Shown: positions 1-9,335 of the stretch, piece by piece
Position numbering within the stretch: the first letter of the stretch is position 1
Layout: every line of letters starts with the position of its first letter
Assembly: GCF_017592335.1 (NCBI RefSeq)
Contig: NZ_JACNMP010000002.1
Coordinates: 81,973 to 145,972, forward strand
Source: Pseudaestuariivita rosea
GTDB lineage: Bacteria > Pseudomonadota > Alphaproteobacteria > Rhodobacterales > Rhodobacteraceae
Reading direction: 5' to 3'
Length of the DNA: 64,000 nucleotides
Program-made: the position numbers and the translations under genes
Notes under the pieces: model-generated
The model's database searches: none
What the model was told of the DNA's origin: nothing
What the model saw: the letters and a program-made list of their open reading frames with translations, nothing else

Positions 1-24
1 ACTAAGCCAACGATTAACCTAATG

Positions 25-53
25 AAAACGCCGCCTTTCTGGGCGGCGTTTTT
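25..53. terminator. Bidirectional intrinsic terminator
   Basis: A GC-rich hairpin (CGCCGCC pairing with GGGCGGCG around a short loop) is flanked by AAAA on the left and TTTTT on the right. It can end transcription from a forward gene left of the window and from uvrA, whose stop codon lies about 30 bases to the right. Confidence 0.85.
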
Positions 54-80
54 CGTTAAAATCGGGTTCTGGAAACAGGT

Positions 81-2945
81 CTATTCAGCCGCAACACGCT
101 TTCGACGCGCTTCCAGCATTGGTTTCAGATAGCGGCCTGTGTGGCTATGCTCGACCTCAGCCACCTGTTCAGGCGTGCCCTTGGCCACGACTGTTCCGCC
201 GCCATCGCCGCCTTCGGGACCGATATCGATGATGTGGTCCGCCGTTTTGATCACGTCTAGATTATGTTCGATCACCACAACCGTATTACCCTGATCGACC
301 AGTTCATGCAGCACTTCCAGCAATTTACGCACATCTTCGAAATGCAGACCCGTAGTCGGTTCATCCAGAATGTACAGCGTCCGCCCTGTCGACCGTTTCG
401 ACAATTCTTTCGACAGCTTGACGCGCTGCGCCTCGCCACCTGACAGGGTCGTTGCCTGTTGACCCACCTTGATATAGCCCAGACCCACACGCATCAGCGC
501 GTCCATCTTTTCGCGGATCGACGGCACAGCCTTGAAAAACTCCTGCGCGTCTTCAACTGTCATATCCAGGACATCTGCAATTGATTTACCCTTAAACCGA
601 AGCTCAAGGGTTTCGCGGTTATACCGGGCGCCATTGCAAGTTTCGCACGTGACATAAACATCAGGAAGAAAATGCATCTCGATCTTGATCACACCATCGC
701 CCTGACAGGCCTCGCACCGGCCGCCCTTGACGTTGAAGCTGAAGCGCCCTGGTTTATAGCCGCGGGCCTTGGATTCGGGCAGGCCGGCGAACCAATCCCG
801 GATTGGCGTGAAAGCGCCAGTATAGGTCGCTGGATTACTGCGCGGCGTGCGTCCGATGGGGCGCTGGTCGATGTCGATAACCTTGTCCAGGTGCTCTAGC
901 CCGGTGATCCCATCGCAGGGCGCGGGCGTCTGACGGGCCCCATTCAGCCGCATCGATGCGGTTTTGAACAGCGTTTCGATCGTCAGTGTCGACTTTCCGC
1001 CGCCCGACACCCCGCTGACGCAGACAAACTTACCAAGCGGGAAATCAACGGTCACATCCTTCAGATTGTTGCCGCTGGCTTTTTTGACCGTCACCTTCTT
1101 CTTGTTGCCCTTGCGACGCGTGGCGGGCACCGCGATTTCACGCTGGCCCGACAGGTATTGCCCTGTTAGGGACGCCGGATCGGCCGTAATCTCGGCCGGA
1201 GAACCGCGCGACACGATCTGGCCGCCATGCACGCCTGCGCCGGGGCCAATATCCAGAACATAGTCGGCTTCACGGATCGCCTCTTCGTCGTGTTCGACCA
1301 CGATCACCGTATTCCCCTGATCGCGCAGGTTTTTCAGCGTGGTCAGCAGCCGATCGTTATCGCGCTGGTGCAACCCGATCGAAGGCTCATCCAGCACATA
1401 GAGAACCCCCGTCAGGCCCGACCCGATCTGACTGGCCAGTCTGATCCGCTGACTTTCACCTCCGGACAAGGTGCCCGCGTTCCGACTAAGCGTCAGGTAA
1501 TCCAGCCCGACATTGTTCAAAAAGCCCAGACGTTCGCGGATTTCCTTCAATATCGCCCGCGCAATTTCGTTCTTTTGCGCTGACAGGGTTTCCGGCACGC
1601 CCTCGCACCATTTCAGAGCCTCTTTGATCGATTTTTCAACCACTTGCCCCACATGCAGCCCGGCAATTTTCACCGCCAGGGCCTCTTCCCGCAGGCGGTA
1701 TCCGTCACACACACCGCAGGCACGGTTGTTCTGATATTGCTCAAACTGTTCGCGCGTCCAGTTCGAATCCGTCTCGCGATAGCGTCGCTCCATATTCGGC
1801 ACCACGCCTTCAAAGCTGCGCGTCACCTCGTAAACCCGGCCACCGTCGTCATAGCGGAACTTGATTTCGTCATCCCCGGACCCATAGAGCAACACTTGCT
1901 GCACATGCTTCGGCAAATCCTTCCACCGCGCGTTTTTGTCGAATTCATAGTGCTTCGCCAGCGCCTCGATCGTCTGGGTGTGATAGGGCGACTTGCCCTT
2001 GCGCCAAGACGCAATGGCCCCGTCGATCAGTTTCAAAGATGGGTCGGGCACAATCAGCCGTTCGTCAAAAAACAGCTCGACCCCCAGGCCGTCACAGGCG
2101 GGGCAGGCGCCAAAGGGCGCGTTAAAGGAAAACAGCCGCGGTTCGATTTCAGGAATGGTGAAGCCACTGACAGGGCAGGCAAATTTTTCGCTGAACGTAA
2201 TCCGTTCAGGGTCGCCTTCCTTGGGCGCCGTTTCCAGAATGGCGATGCCGTCGGCCAGATCAAGCGCCGTGCGGAAACTGTCGGCCAGCCGTGTCTCAAG
2301 CCCTTCGCGTACGACAATCCGGTCGACGACCACGTCGATGTCATGGCGGAACTTCTTATCCAAGGTGGGTGGCTCATCCAGTTCATAGAACTCACCGTCA
2401 ACCTTGACCCGCTGAAACCCCTGCTTGCGCAGCTCGGCAAATTCCTTGCGGTACTCACCCTTGCGGTCGCGCACGATGGGCGCCAGCAGATAGCCGCGCG
2501 TGCCTTCGTCCATCGCCATGACGCGGTCGACCATATCCTGCACCTGCTGCGCCTCGATCGGTTGACCGGTTGTAGGGCTATAGGGCGTGCCGACTCGGGC
2601 GAACAAAAGCCGCATATAATCGTAAATCTCGGTCACGGTCCCGACGGTTGATCGTGGGTTTTTCGATGTCGTCTTCTGCTCAATCGAGATCGCCGGACTT
2701 AGCCCGCTGATGTGATCCACATCGGGTTTTTCCATCATGTCCAGAAACTGACGTGCATAGGCCGAAAGTGATTCCACATAGCGCCGCTGCCCTTCGGCAT
2801 AGATAGTATCGAAGGCCAAGGACGACTTGCCAGACCCGGAAAGCCCAGTGATTACAACCAGTTCATCGCGGGGAATGTCCACATCAACCGACTTCAGATT
2901 GTGTTCACGCGCACCACGAATTTCGATCTTTTTCAGCTCTGGCAT
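81..2945 (-). CDS. uvrA: Excinuclease ABC subunit A
   Basis: UvrA, the damage-recognition ATPase of nucleotide excision repair, works as a dimer with UvrB in the cytoplasm. The 954-residue product matches the family's usual length of about 940. It shows the first Walker A (GLSGSGKS, residues 34-41), two ABC signatures (LSGGESQR and LSGGEAQR), each followed by a DEP Walker B, and zinc-binding CxxC pairs (CGVCDGYR in the middle, CEACQGDG and CETCNGAR near the C-terminal third). I start at the MPELKK methionine because family homology begins there and GAGGG lies just upstream. The frame stays open to 3347, but the extra residues do not look conserved. A LexA-type box about 65 bases upstream indicates SOS control. 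No cotranscribed partner is visible. Confidence 0.97.
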   Translation of the reverse strand: MPELKKIEIRGAREHNLKSVDVDIPRDELVVITGLSGSGKSSLAFDTIYAEGQRRYVESLSAYARQFLDMMEKPDVDHISGLSPAISIEQKTTSKNPRSTVGTVTEIYDYMRLLFARVGTPYSPTTGQPIEAQQVQDMVDRVMAMDEGTRGYLLAPIVRDRKGEYRKEFAELRKQGFQRVKVDGEFYELDEPPTLDKKFRHDIDVVVDRIVVREGLETRLADSFRTALDLADGIAILETAPKEGDPERITFSEKFACPVSGFTIPEIEPRLFSFNAPFGACPACDGLGVELFFDERLIVPDPSLKLIDGAIASWRKGKSPYHTQTIEALAKHYEFDKNARWKDLPKHVQQVLLYGSGDDEIKFRYDDGGRVYEVTRSFEGVVPNMERRYRETDSNWTREQFEQYQNNRACGVCDGYRLREEALAVKIAGLHVGQVVEKSIKEALKWCEGVPETLSAQKNEIARAILKEIRERLGFLNNVGLDYLTLSRNAGTLSGGESQRIRLASQIGSGLTGVLYVLDEPSIGLHQRDNDRLLTTLKNLRDQGNTVIVVEHDEEAIREADYVLDIGPGAGVHGGQIVSRGSPAEITADPASLTGQYLSGQREIAVPATRRKGNKKKVTVKKASGNNLKDVTVDFPLGKFVCVSGVSGGGKSTLTIETLFKTASMRLNGARQTPAPCDGITGLEHLDKVIDIDQRPIGRTPRSNPATYTGAFTPIRDWFAGLPESKARGYKPGRFSFNVKGGRCEACQGDGVIKIEMHFLPDVYVTCETCNGARYNRETLELRFKGKSIADVLDMTVEDAQEFFKAVPSIREKMDALMRVGLGYIKVGQQATTLSGGEAQRVKLSKELSKRSTGRTLYILDEPTTGLHFEDVRKLLEVLHELVDQGNTVVVIEHNLDVIKTADHIIDIGPEGGDGGGTVVAKGTPEQVAEVEHSHTGRYLKPMLEARRKRVAAE

Positions 2946-3009
2946 GGGACCCTCATTAACCGATAGGCAAGACATAGCGGGCAGCGCCATCAGGGCCAAT
3001 GAAAAAATG

Positions 3010-3024
3010 GAACATTTTGGGAAC
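3010..3024. promoter_or_regulatory. LexA (SOS) box upstream of uvrA
   Basis: GAAC, seven bases (ATTTTGG), then GAAC: an exact match to the alphaproteobacterial LexA operator GAAC-N7-GAAC (GTTC-N7-GTTC on the other strand). It is centred about 70 bases upstream of the uvrA start, as expected for an SOS-controlled promoter. Confidence 0.85.
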
Positions 3025-3069
3025 ATTTTGCGAAAAACGGCGGGCGTGCCGTGAAGTTCTGCAGCTCTT

Positions 3070-3098
3070 TTGACCGCTGACCGATTATAAGGTAAAAT
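3070..3098 (+). promoter_or_regulatory. Sigma-70-type promoter for the ketosynthase operon
   Basis: TTGACC (3070-3075) and TAAAAT (3093-3098) are separated by 17 bases, a near-consensus housekeeping promoter facing the ketosynthase gene. The expected transcript would have a leader of roughly 55 bases. No strong Shine-Dalgarno precedes the ATG at 3162. Confidence 0.6.
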
Positions 3099-3161
3099 GT
3101 GAATATTAACGGAACCAGTTTCTTCGTTGTGTGCACAGCTTATCAGACCTAGATATTTTAG

Positions 3162-4154
3162 ATGACGGACGGATTGCATATCAGGGGCATTGGTGCCCAC
3201 ATTCCCGATGGGAAAACCACGTCGCAGCAGCTTGATCAGCGATTGGGTCTGGCTTGTGGCGAGGTTGAGCGTCAGACCGGCGTACCCGTTCGCCATTATT
3301 GTGTGGGCGATGAAGATCAGATCTCGATGGCGACCAAGGCGGCCCATGCGGCGCTGGACGCGGCAGGTCTTCGGCCAACCGACATCGATCTTGTGATCAG
3401 CGCATGTGCGGTGCCCTATCAGCCCATTCCGTCAACGGCGCCGGCGGTGCAACGGGCGTTAGGTATTCCCGACGGACAGGCCACGGCATTCGATATCAAC
3501 AGCACCTGCCTGAGTTTTTTAAACGCACTGGAATGCTGCGACGGGTTGTTGGCCGCGGGGCGGTATCAGCGTGCGCTGATCGTCTGTTCCGAGGTCGCTT
3601 CGCGTGCTTTGCCTTGGCAGACACGGCCCGATATCGCGGGCCTTTTCGGCGATGGCGCTGCGGCGGTTGTGGTTGAACGCGGGCAAGGGCAGGGGATCAT
3701 CGCGACCGGGTTCGAAACGCATCCGTCCGGTTACGATATCTGCGGGATTGGGGCCGGGGGCACGCGGTTCGATTTCCGCGATCAGGCCGAAGATTTTGCG
3801 GCCAACACCCTGTTTCAGATGGACGGGAAAGAGCTGTTTCGCCTGTCCAGCAAGCATTTCGCCCGTTTTGTCGACGATCTGTTGGCCCGTGCTGGATGGA
3901 CCAAGGATCAGGTCGATCTGGTCGTGCCGCACCAGGCCAGCCCGCTGGCCCTGGCCCATATGATCCGCGCCTGCGGCTTTCAGACCGATCAGGTCATCGA
4001 TATCACGCGGGTCTATGGCAACCAGATCGCGGCATCCCTGCCGATCAGCCTGAACCATGCCGTGGACCATGGCCGCCTGTCGCGCGGCCAACGGCTGTTG
4101 ATGCTGGGTACATCGGCGGGTGTGTCCTTTGGCGGCATCGCGATGGTTTATTGA
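3162..4154 (+). CDS. Beta-ketoacyl-ACP synthase III-like (FabH/OleA-type) enzyme
   Basis: Thiolase-fold enzyme expected to carry out a decarboxylative or Claisen-type condensation of acyl thioesters. The 330 residues carry the KAS III catalytic triad: Cys116 (in NSTCLSFL), His257 (VVPHQAS) and Asn287 (VYGNQIA). [10 protein letters not shown] matches the conserved glycine-rich core. It heads a five-gene forward operon (next start immediately after its stop) with an epimerase, an MBL hydrolase, an adenylating enzyme and an ATP-grasp ligase. No acyl carrier protein gene is nearby, so it would use the fatty-acid ACP or a CoA substrate. The context argues for secondary metabolism rather than primary FabH. 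The substrate is unknown; an OleA-like head-to-head condensing activity is possible. Confidence 0.88.
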   Translation: MTDGLHIRGIGAHIPDGKTTSQQLDQRLGLACGEVERQTGVPVRHYCVGDEDQISMATKAAHAALDAAGLRPTDIDLVISACAVPYQPIPSTAPAVQRALGIPDGQATAFDINSTCLSFLNALECCDGLLAAGRYQRALIVCSEVASRALPWQTRPDIAGLFGDGAAAVVVERGQGQGIIATGFETHPSGYDICGIGAGGTRFDFRDQAEDFAANTLFQMDGKELFRLSSKHFARFVDDLLARAGWTKDQVDLVVPHQASPLALAHMIRACGFQTDQVIDITRVYGNQIAASLPISLNHAVDHGRLSRGQRLLMLGTSAGVSFGGIAMVY

Positions 4155-5123
4155 ATGACCGTTCTGGTCACAGGCGCTACGGGGTTTCTGGGCGGCGCGG
4201 TCGCCTGTAGGCTGCATGACCTGGGTCAGCCCGTTTTGGCAACCGGGCGCAACATGGACGCGTTGGCGGGGTTGCAGAGCATGGGGCTGGAAACCATGGC
4301 GGCCGATCTGGCCCATTCGCTTGATCCGAACCCGAATATCGAAGCGATCGTCCATTCGGCGGCTTTATCGTCGCCTTGGGGCCATCCGCGTGCTTTTGAA
4401 AGCGCCAATGTCACCGTCACCGCCAATCTGATCGATTTCGCCCGGCGCAGCGGCGTTGGGCGTTTCGTCCATATCTCAAGCGCTAGCGTTTATTTCCGGT
4501 TTCAGGATCAGGACCAACTGCCCGAAACCACCGTTCTGCCACCCCCCGTTAACCTCTACGCCAAGACAAAAGCGCAGTCCGAGCAATTGGTTCTAGCCGC
4601 GCCCGACATCGGCCCGATCATCTTGCGCCCACGCGGCATATATGGTGTGGGCGATACGGCCCTGCTGCCGCGTTTGTCGCAGGTGGCGAAGAAATCTCGT
4701 CTGCCAAGGTTCCCCGGTGGCATGGGCGCGACCGATATCACCCATGTGGATGACGTTGTTGCTGCCACTCTGGCCGCGCTTGATGCCCCTGGGTCAACCC
4801 ACGGCGAAATCTTCAACATCAGCGGCGGCCAATGCATCGGGATGGACCAGATCATCTGTGCCATCGCCCGTCATCACAACATTCCCGTCCGCTGGCGCAC
4901 CGTGCCCTTTGGCCTGGCGCTGTCGGCCGTTCGCATGATCGAAACGGCGGCATCGGTTCTGCCCGGTCGACCCGAACCGCCCGTGACCGCTTACAGTCTG
5001 GCCCTGATGCGTTATCGTCAGACCATGGATATCACCAAGGCCAAAACCCATTTGAACTGGCAGCCTCAGGTGTCCTTCCCCGAAGGGTTCCGCCGCACGT
5101 TTGGCGCCGATCTGCCACAATGA
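4155..5123 (+). CDS. NAD-dependent epimerase/dehydratase (extended SDR)
   Basis: Extended short-chain dehydrogenase of 322 residues. It has the N-terminal nucleotide-binding GATGFLG (7-13) and the catalytic Tyr135-xxx-Lys139 pair in LYAKTKA, with a Ser-rich segment (HISSASVY, 107-113) supplying the usual serine. The family acts on nucleotide sugars, but 3-beta-hydroxysteroid and OleD-type members reduce beta-keto groups. Beside a ketosynthase III, a 3-ketoacyl reductase role is the more economical guess. The start codon follows directly on the stop of the ketosynthase gene, and the downstream ATG overlaps this stop (ATGA), so translation is probably coupled. The actual substrate cannot be read from sequence. 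Confidence 0.88.
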   Translation: MTVLVTGATGFLGGAVACRLHDLGQPVLATGRNMDALAGLQSMGLETMAADLAHSLDPNPNIEAIVHSAALSSPWGHPRAFESANVTVTANLIDFARRSGVGRFVHISSASVYFRFQDQDQLPETTVLPPPVNLYAKTKAQSEQLVLAAPDIGPIILRPRGIYGVGDTALLPRLSQVAKKSRLPRFPGGMGATDITHVDDVVAATLAALDAPGSTHGEIFNISGGQCIGMDQIICAIARHHNIPVRWRTVPFGLALSAVRMIETAASVLPGRPEPPVTAYSLALMRYRQTMDITKAKTHLNWQPQVSFPEGFRRTFGADLPQ

Positions 5124-5950
5124 TCCCGGTTTTCGCAAATAGCGCCCATGTTTTCACCCGCGAACGTCTGGTGCTGCGCGGTGGGCGGTTGACCAAGGTT
5201 GCATTAAGGGTGCGCTTTGGTCTGATCCGTCATCCGAAACACGGACCCGTCCTGATTGACGCAGGGTACGGTCCCCGCGTCACCCAAGGGGCCGGGCGCA
5301 GTGCGGCGCTGAAACTCTACGCGGCTTTGCTGAAACCCCGGCTGGACCCGCTGCAAAGCCCGCTGGCCGTTCTGGCGCACTACGGATTTGATCCGGCAGA
5401 CGTCCAGACGATCATCGTCACCCATCTGCACGCCGACCATGTCACCTATCTGCGCGATTTCCCCAACGCCCGCTTCATCATCGCGCCCGAGGCGGTGCGG
5501 TTTATGGCTAACCACAGCCATCTGGGCAACGTGCACCATGGTATCTTCACCGAACTGCTGCCCGACGATTTTGCGGACCGCTTGATTGATCCGCTTGGCC
5601 TGCCCCAAGTCGAGGCGCCGTTTGGTCTTGGTCAAGGCGCGGACCTGTTTGGTGACGGCTCAATCTTGACAATCCCGCTGCCGGGGCACGCGCCGGGGCA
5701 TCTGGGGGTCTGTTTTCCGCACCTCGACCCGCCACTGCTATACGCCACCGACGCGCAATGGATGATGCAGGCGATAACGCAGGACCGCGTTCCGGGCTTT
5801 CCGGCGACCCCGCTGGTCTTTCACGACCGGGCCGCGTCACAGGCCAGCATCACCCGCATCCGCGCCTTCATTGATCAAGGGGGCGAGGTCCTGCTGTGCC
5901 ATGATCCCGCCCCATCGCGCTATGATTTCACGGATCAGACCGATGGGTGA
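5120..5950 (+). CDS. MBL-fold metallo-hydrolase (lactonase-like)
   Basis: 276-residue metallo-beta-lactamase-fold hydrolase. The dinuclear metal site is complete: HLHADH at 102-107, the third histidine in GHAPGH (189-194) and the bridging Asp in YATD near 211. This layout resembles AHL lactonases and other small-ester or lactone hydrolases rather than true beta-lactamases. The ATG overlaps the upstream stop (ATGA), and the downstream gene starts 8 bases before this stop. In this operon it may open a lactone, release a thioester product or protect the producer. The frame is open further upstream (to 4832), but that stretch lies inside the epimerase gene and lacks family features. Confidence 0.87.
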   Translation: MIPVFANSAHVFTRERLVLRGGRLTKVALRVRFGLIRHPKHGPVLIDAGYGPRVTQGAGRSAALKLYAALLKPRLDPLQSPLAVLAHYGFDPADVQTIIVTHLHADHVTYLRDFPNARFIIAPEAVRFMANHSHLGNVHHGIFTELLPDDFADRLIDPLGLPQVEAPFGLGQGADLFGDGSILTIPLPGHAPGHLGVCFPHLDPPLLYATDAQWMMQAITQDRVPGFPATPLVFHDRAASQASITRIRAFIDQGGEVLLCHDPAPSRYDFTDQTDG

Positions 5951-7223
5951 CAGCAAACTGGCCCTGCGTCACGCCATCATGGCCTACGCCCAAACGCGCT
6001 GGACCGCGCGGTCTTGCCGGTCGCGCCCGGCGCTTGAGCGTTTGCAACAGCATAGATTGGACCACTGGCTGAACAACAGCCTGCCCAAAGTGCCCTATTA
6101 TCACGATGCGCTCGCAGATCTGGCCGACCTGCCGATCATCGACAAGGCTGTCCTGATGCAGAATTTCGATCAGTTCAACACCGCGGGCATCGATGCGGAA
6201 ACGGGTTGGGCGGCCTTCGCAGGCGATAAGCATGTCGGCGACCACATCGTCGGCGCCAGCACGGGGACCAGCGGCAACCGCGGGCTTTTCGTGATCTCGC
6301 AGGCCGAACGATTTCGCTGGCTGGGCACCATTCTGGCCAAGGCGCTGCCCGGCTTCTGGCGCCAGGTGCATCGCATCGCGATCATGCTGCCGCTGAACAC
6401 GCCGCTTTATGCCTCGGCCAATCGGCTGCCGACGTTGCAGCTTCGGTTCTATGATCTGACTCAGCCGATGGATCAGTGGGTCGATGATCTGACGGGCTTA
6501 GACCCCACCGTTATCATCGCGCCGCCCAAGGTTTTGCGGTGGATGGTTGATCAGAAAGTTCAGCTGAACCCGCGCAGGGTCTTCTCGGGCGCGGAAAAGC
6601 TGGATGATTTCGACCGCGATATCATTAACCAATACTTCAGCCTGAAAATGGGCCAGATCTATATGGCGACCGAGGGGTTGTTTGCCGTCACCTGCGAACA
6701 CGGCGCGCTGCATCTGAACGAAGATACGATGTTTTTCGAATTGCCGCAGGTGGGGGATGATCCGGACTTGCGAGAAATGATCATCACCGATTTCAGCCGC
6801 CACGTGCAGATCATGGCGCGTTATCGGATGAACGATCTGGTCCGCCTGTCGCCCGACCCGTGCCCCTGCGGCGCGCCAACCCATGTTCTGGCCGAGGTCG
6901 TGGGGCGTGCCGATGACTGCTTTCATCTGCCGGGGCGCGATGGCCAGGTCATGCTAACCCCCGATATCCTGCGCAATACCGTCATCGACACCGACCGCAG
7001 CATCGACGATTTCCGCGTGTTGCAAACCGGGCCGCAGAGTATTCAGGTGCATCTGCCACCCGCGACCCCTGCCGATGTTTGTGCTGCAGTTCAGTCGGCG
7101 ATGACTGCTTTGATGGCCAAAAAGCAGGTGAATGCCGCCGTCACCGTCGAACCGCACACCCTGCAAACCAGCGGCGACCGGAAACTGCGCCGCGTTGAAA
7201 ATCAGCATAAGCCCAATGGCTGA
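5943..7223 (+). CDS. Adenylate-forming enzyme, F390-synthetase/CapK-related
   Basis: 426-residue member of the phenylacetate-CoA ligase/F390-synthetase-like branch of AMP-forming enzymes, expected to activate a carboxylate as an acyl-adenylate. The phosphate-binding loop reads STGTSGNRG (106-114). The A-loop region reads YMATEG, and RYRMNDLVRL is followed by a PCPCG cysteine cluster and GRADD, typical of this branch. I chose the ATG at 5943, which overlaps the MBL stop by 8 bases; two earlier in-frame ATGs lie deeper inside the MBL gene. The downstream ATP-grasp gene overlaps in the same way. It may supply the activated acid for the ketosynthase or for amide formation. The partner acceptor (CoA, ACP or amine) is not evident. 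Confidence 0.82.
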   Translation: MGDSKLALRHAIMAYAQTRWTARSCRSRPALERLQQHRLDHWLNNSLPKVPYYHDALADLADLPIIDKAVLMQNFDQFNTAGIDAETGWAAFAGDKHVGDHIVGASTGTSGNRGLFVISQAERFRWLGTILAKALPGFWRQVHRIAIMLPLNTPLYASANRLPTLQLRFYDLTQPMDQWVDDLTGLDPTVIIAPPKVLRWMVDQKVQLNPRRVFSGAEKLDDFDRDIINQYFSLKMGQIYMATEGLFAVTCEHGALHLNEDTMFFELPQVGDDPDLREMIITDFSRHVQIMARYRMNDLVRLSPDPCPCGAPTHVLAEVVGRADDCFHLPGRDGQVMLTPDILRNTVIDTDRSIDDFRVLQTGPQSIQVHLPPATPADVCAAVQSAMTALMAKKQVNAAVTVEPHTLQTSGDRKLRRVENQHKPNG

Positions 7224-8367
7224 GACAATGCTGATCACCGGCGCCCGCGCGCCCGCGGGTTTGCATCTGGCGCGGCTGATGCACGGGGCAGGGCATCGGG
7301 TGATCATGGCGGACAGTTTGCGCCAGACCATTTCGTCGGTCTCAACAGCCTGCGATGCCTACGAAGTCCTGCCGCGCCCCATCGATGGGCTGTCGGCCTA
7401 CGCCGAGGCCGTGAAACAGGTCATCACCCGTCACAACATCACGCAGGTCATCCCGACCTGTGAAGAGGTCTTTTATCTGGCGCAAATCTGGTCCGACGCC
7501 ATGCCAGCCCAACTTTTCGCGCCTGATATCAGTCTTTTGGCGCGCGCGCATAACAAATACGACTTCACGCAACTGGCGCAGGAATTGGGGCTGCCGGTGC
7601 CACAGACCTATCTTCTGACCGACCCGGCTGATCTGGAAAAACACCGTGCGCAGTCCCGCGATCTGGTCTTCAAACCGGTCTGGTCCCGCTTCGCGACCAA
7701 TGTCCTGATCCGCCCGGACCCACGCAAACTGACATTCAAACCGACGCTGACAACTCCATGGGTGGCACAGGAGTTCATCAAGGGGACCGAGCTTTGCGCC
7801 TATGCCTTCGCCACCCGTGGCCAGCTGAACGGGCTGTCGATCTATGCCCCCCGATACCGCGCGGGCAAGGGTGCTGCGGTTTATTTTGACCCGGTGATCG
7901 ACCCGGGCATCACCGATTTCATCACGACATTCGCGGCAGGGATCGATTGGACGGGGCAGCTGTCTTTCGATTTCATCCGGACGGCCCAAGGCAAAATATA
8001 CGCACTGGAATGCAACCCGCGCGCGGTCAGCGGCATCCATTTCTTCCATAATGCGCGGGCGTTTTCCACGGCGTTTTCTGGTCATGGGTTTGCCGACCCG
8101 GATATCAAAACACCCCTGACCGTGCCCGCCGCCATGTGGATTTACGCCTTTCCCAAAGCTGTTGCTGGTCTGCAGTTTGGTCAGTTTTTCCAGGATATCC
8201 GCTGCGCCCGGCATGCCTTGCAATGGGACGGCGATCCTGGGCCGCAAAAACAACAGCTGCGCTCCGTTGCTGAAATTGCGCGTATCGCGCTGGCCCGGCG
8301 GATCAGCCTGCAGGCCGCGTCGACCTTTGACATCGAATGGAACGGGCCGGATCAAAGCTCGATGTAG
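7216..8367 (+). CDS. ATP-grasp domain ligase
   Basis: 383-residue ATP-grasp protein. The N-terminus has a Rossmann-like pre-ATP-grasp segment (LITGARAPAG). The central ATP-binding lysine region reads LVFKPVW, and the metal-binding strand-loop (LSFDF ... ALECNPR) ends in the usual Glu-x-Asn. The family joins a carboxylate to an amine or thiol through an acyl-phosphate. It is the last gene of the forward operon: its ATG overlaps the adenylating gene by 8 bases, and its 3' end overlaps the convergent Rieske gene by 16 bases. Together with the adenylating enzyme it suggests that the product contains an amide or ester joining an acyl chain to an amino compound. Substrates are unknown. Confidence 0.83.
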   Translation: MAETMLITGARAPAGLHLARLMHGAGHRVIMADSLRQTISSVSTACDAYEVLPRPIDGLSAYAEAVKQVITRHNITQVIPTCEEVFYLAQIWSDAMPAQLFAPDISLLARAHNKYDFTQLAQELGLPVPQTYLLTDPADLEKHRAQSRDLVFKPVWSRFATNVLIRPDPRKLTFKPTLTTPWVAQEFIKGTELCAYAFATRGQLNGLSIYAPRYRAGKGAAVYFDPVIDPGITDFITTFAAGIDWTGQLSFDFIRTAQGKIYALECNPRAVSGIHFFHNARAFSTAFSGHGFADPDIKTPLTVPAAMWIYAFPKAVAGLQFGQFFQDIRCARHALQWDGDPGPQKQQLRSVAEIARIALARRISLQAASTFDIEWNGPDQSSM

Positions 8368-9335
8368 TGGGTGCGCGGCGACTTGGAAGCCTGCGGCAGG
8401 TCACCGTTCAGAATGCGTTCGATATCGGCGCGCAGAAAATCCAGGGGCCCCACGACCGGTGCTGCAACCGGATCGCGCGCGGCATTTGCAGCGGAACGGG
8501 CCAAAATGCGTTGATCCTGCCCCAAGGCCACCCGAAACAGCGGCTTGAAAAACAACGCCTTCAGATGCCCCAGGCCGCCGTCCCGCGGCCCCACAAGCCA
8601 TCCGATCCCATCGACCGTCTGCGGCGTCGATTGGCGCAGATGAAAACTCGTGACCAGGTTTATGCCCTTCGGCCCCCAATATTCCAACTCGGCAATACCG
8701 GGGGCGCGAAACCGCCCGACGGTCTTGGTGCGCCCGCCTTCCAACAAGGTGCTGACCAGCCCCTGCTGCTTATCTTCGCCGGTATAGACAGCCTCAACCA
8801 TGCCGGGGCCGCCCGATACTTCAACCTTTACCCGGTATCGTTTGGCGCTGAGGCCTCGTAAAATGCCCTTGTGCGTGAAATGGGTGTGCGTTGCATCCAG
8901 AATATTTTCCGCGACATCCAGCAATGTTGACTGCGCGCGGCTTTCGACGCGTTTGACGACAATATCCTGCCCGACCATGGCGTGGATATAGGGCGGCTGA
9001 TCGGGGGCTTTGGCTGCGATAAAGATCACCTGATCCTGTTCCAGAACGGCAAAGGATTTCACGCGGATGTTCGGCAAATCATCCAGATGCCCCGGCATCG
9101 CCACGCATTTACCGCCACCCTGAAACCGCCAACCGTGATAGGGGCACTCAATCGCACCTTGCATAACGCGTCCCTTTGATAGTTCGGCAAAACGGTGGGG
9201 GCAGCGATCAAACAGCGCCTGAAAATCGCGCCCGTCGTGAAACAGCACAACCGGCATATTTTCAAACCAAATCTGTCGCGGGCGTCGCAGAACATCTTTG
9301 GCCAAAGCCACAGGACGCCAATCAGATATCGTCAT
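8352..9335 (-). CDS. Rieske non-heme iron oxygenase, alpha-subunit type
   Basis: 327-residue oxygenase. The Rieske cluster ligands are Cys45/His47 (CPHRF) and Cys64/His67 (CPYHGW). The mononuclear iron site is Asn144-xx-Asp147-xx-His150-xxxx-His155, exactly the VanA-like spacing. Such enzymes hydroxylate, demethylate or desaturate a substrate using electrons from a separate reductase; no reductase or ferredoxin gene is close by. It is the last gene of a reverse operon (ArsR, GNAT-like, Rieske). Its ATG overlaps the stop of the GNAT-like gene, and its tail overlaps the convergent ATP-grasp gene. It probably tailors the product of the neighbouring operon, but that link is inferred from position only. 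Confidence 0.9.
   Translation of the reverse strand: MTISDWRPVALAKDVLRRPRQIWFENMPVVLFHDGRDFQALFDRCPHRFAELSKGRVMQGAIECPYHGWRFQGGGKCVAMPGHLDDLPNIRVKSFAVLEQDQVIFIAAKAPDQPPYIHAMVGQDIVVKRVESRAQSTLLDVAENILDATHTHFTHKGILRGLSAKRYRVKVEVSGGPGMVEAVYTGEDKQQGLVSTLLEGGRTKTVGRFRAPGIAELEYWGPKGINLVTSFHLRQSTPQTVDGIGWLVGPRDGGLGHLKALFFKPLFRVALGQDQRILARSAANAARDPVAAPVVGPLDFLRADIERILNGDLPQASKSPRTHYIEL

Noticed and set aside
1644..2651. Long open frame on the forward strand opposite uvrA (335 codons)
   Set aside because: It lies wholly antisense to a gene with intact motifs. Its product is Arg/His/Gln-rich without any family feature, a usual by-product of GC-rich codon bias.
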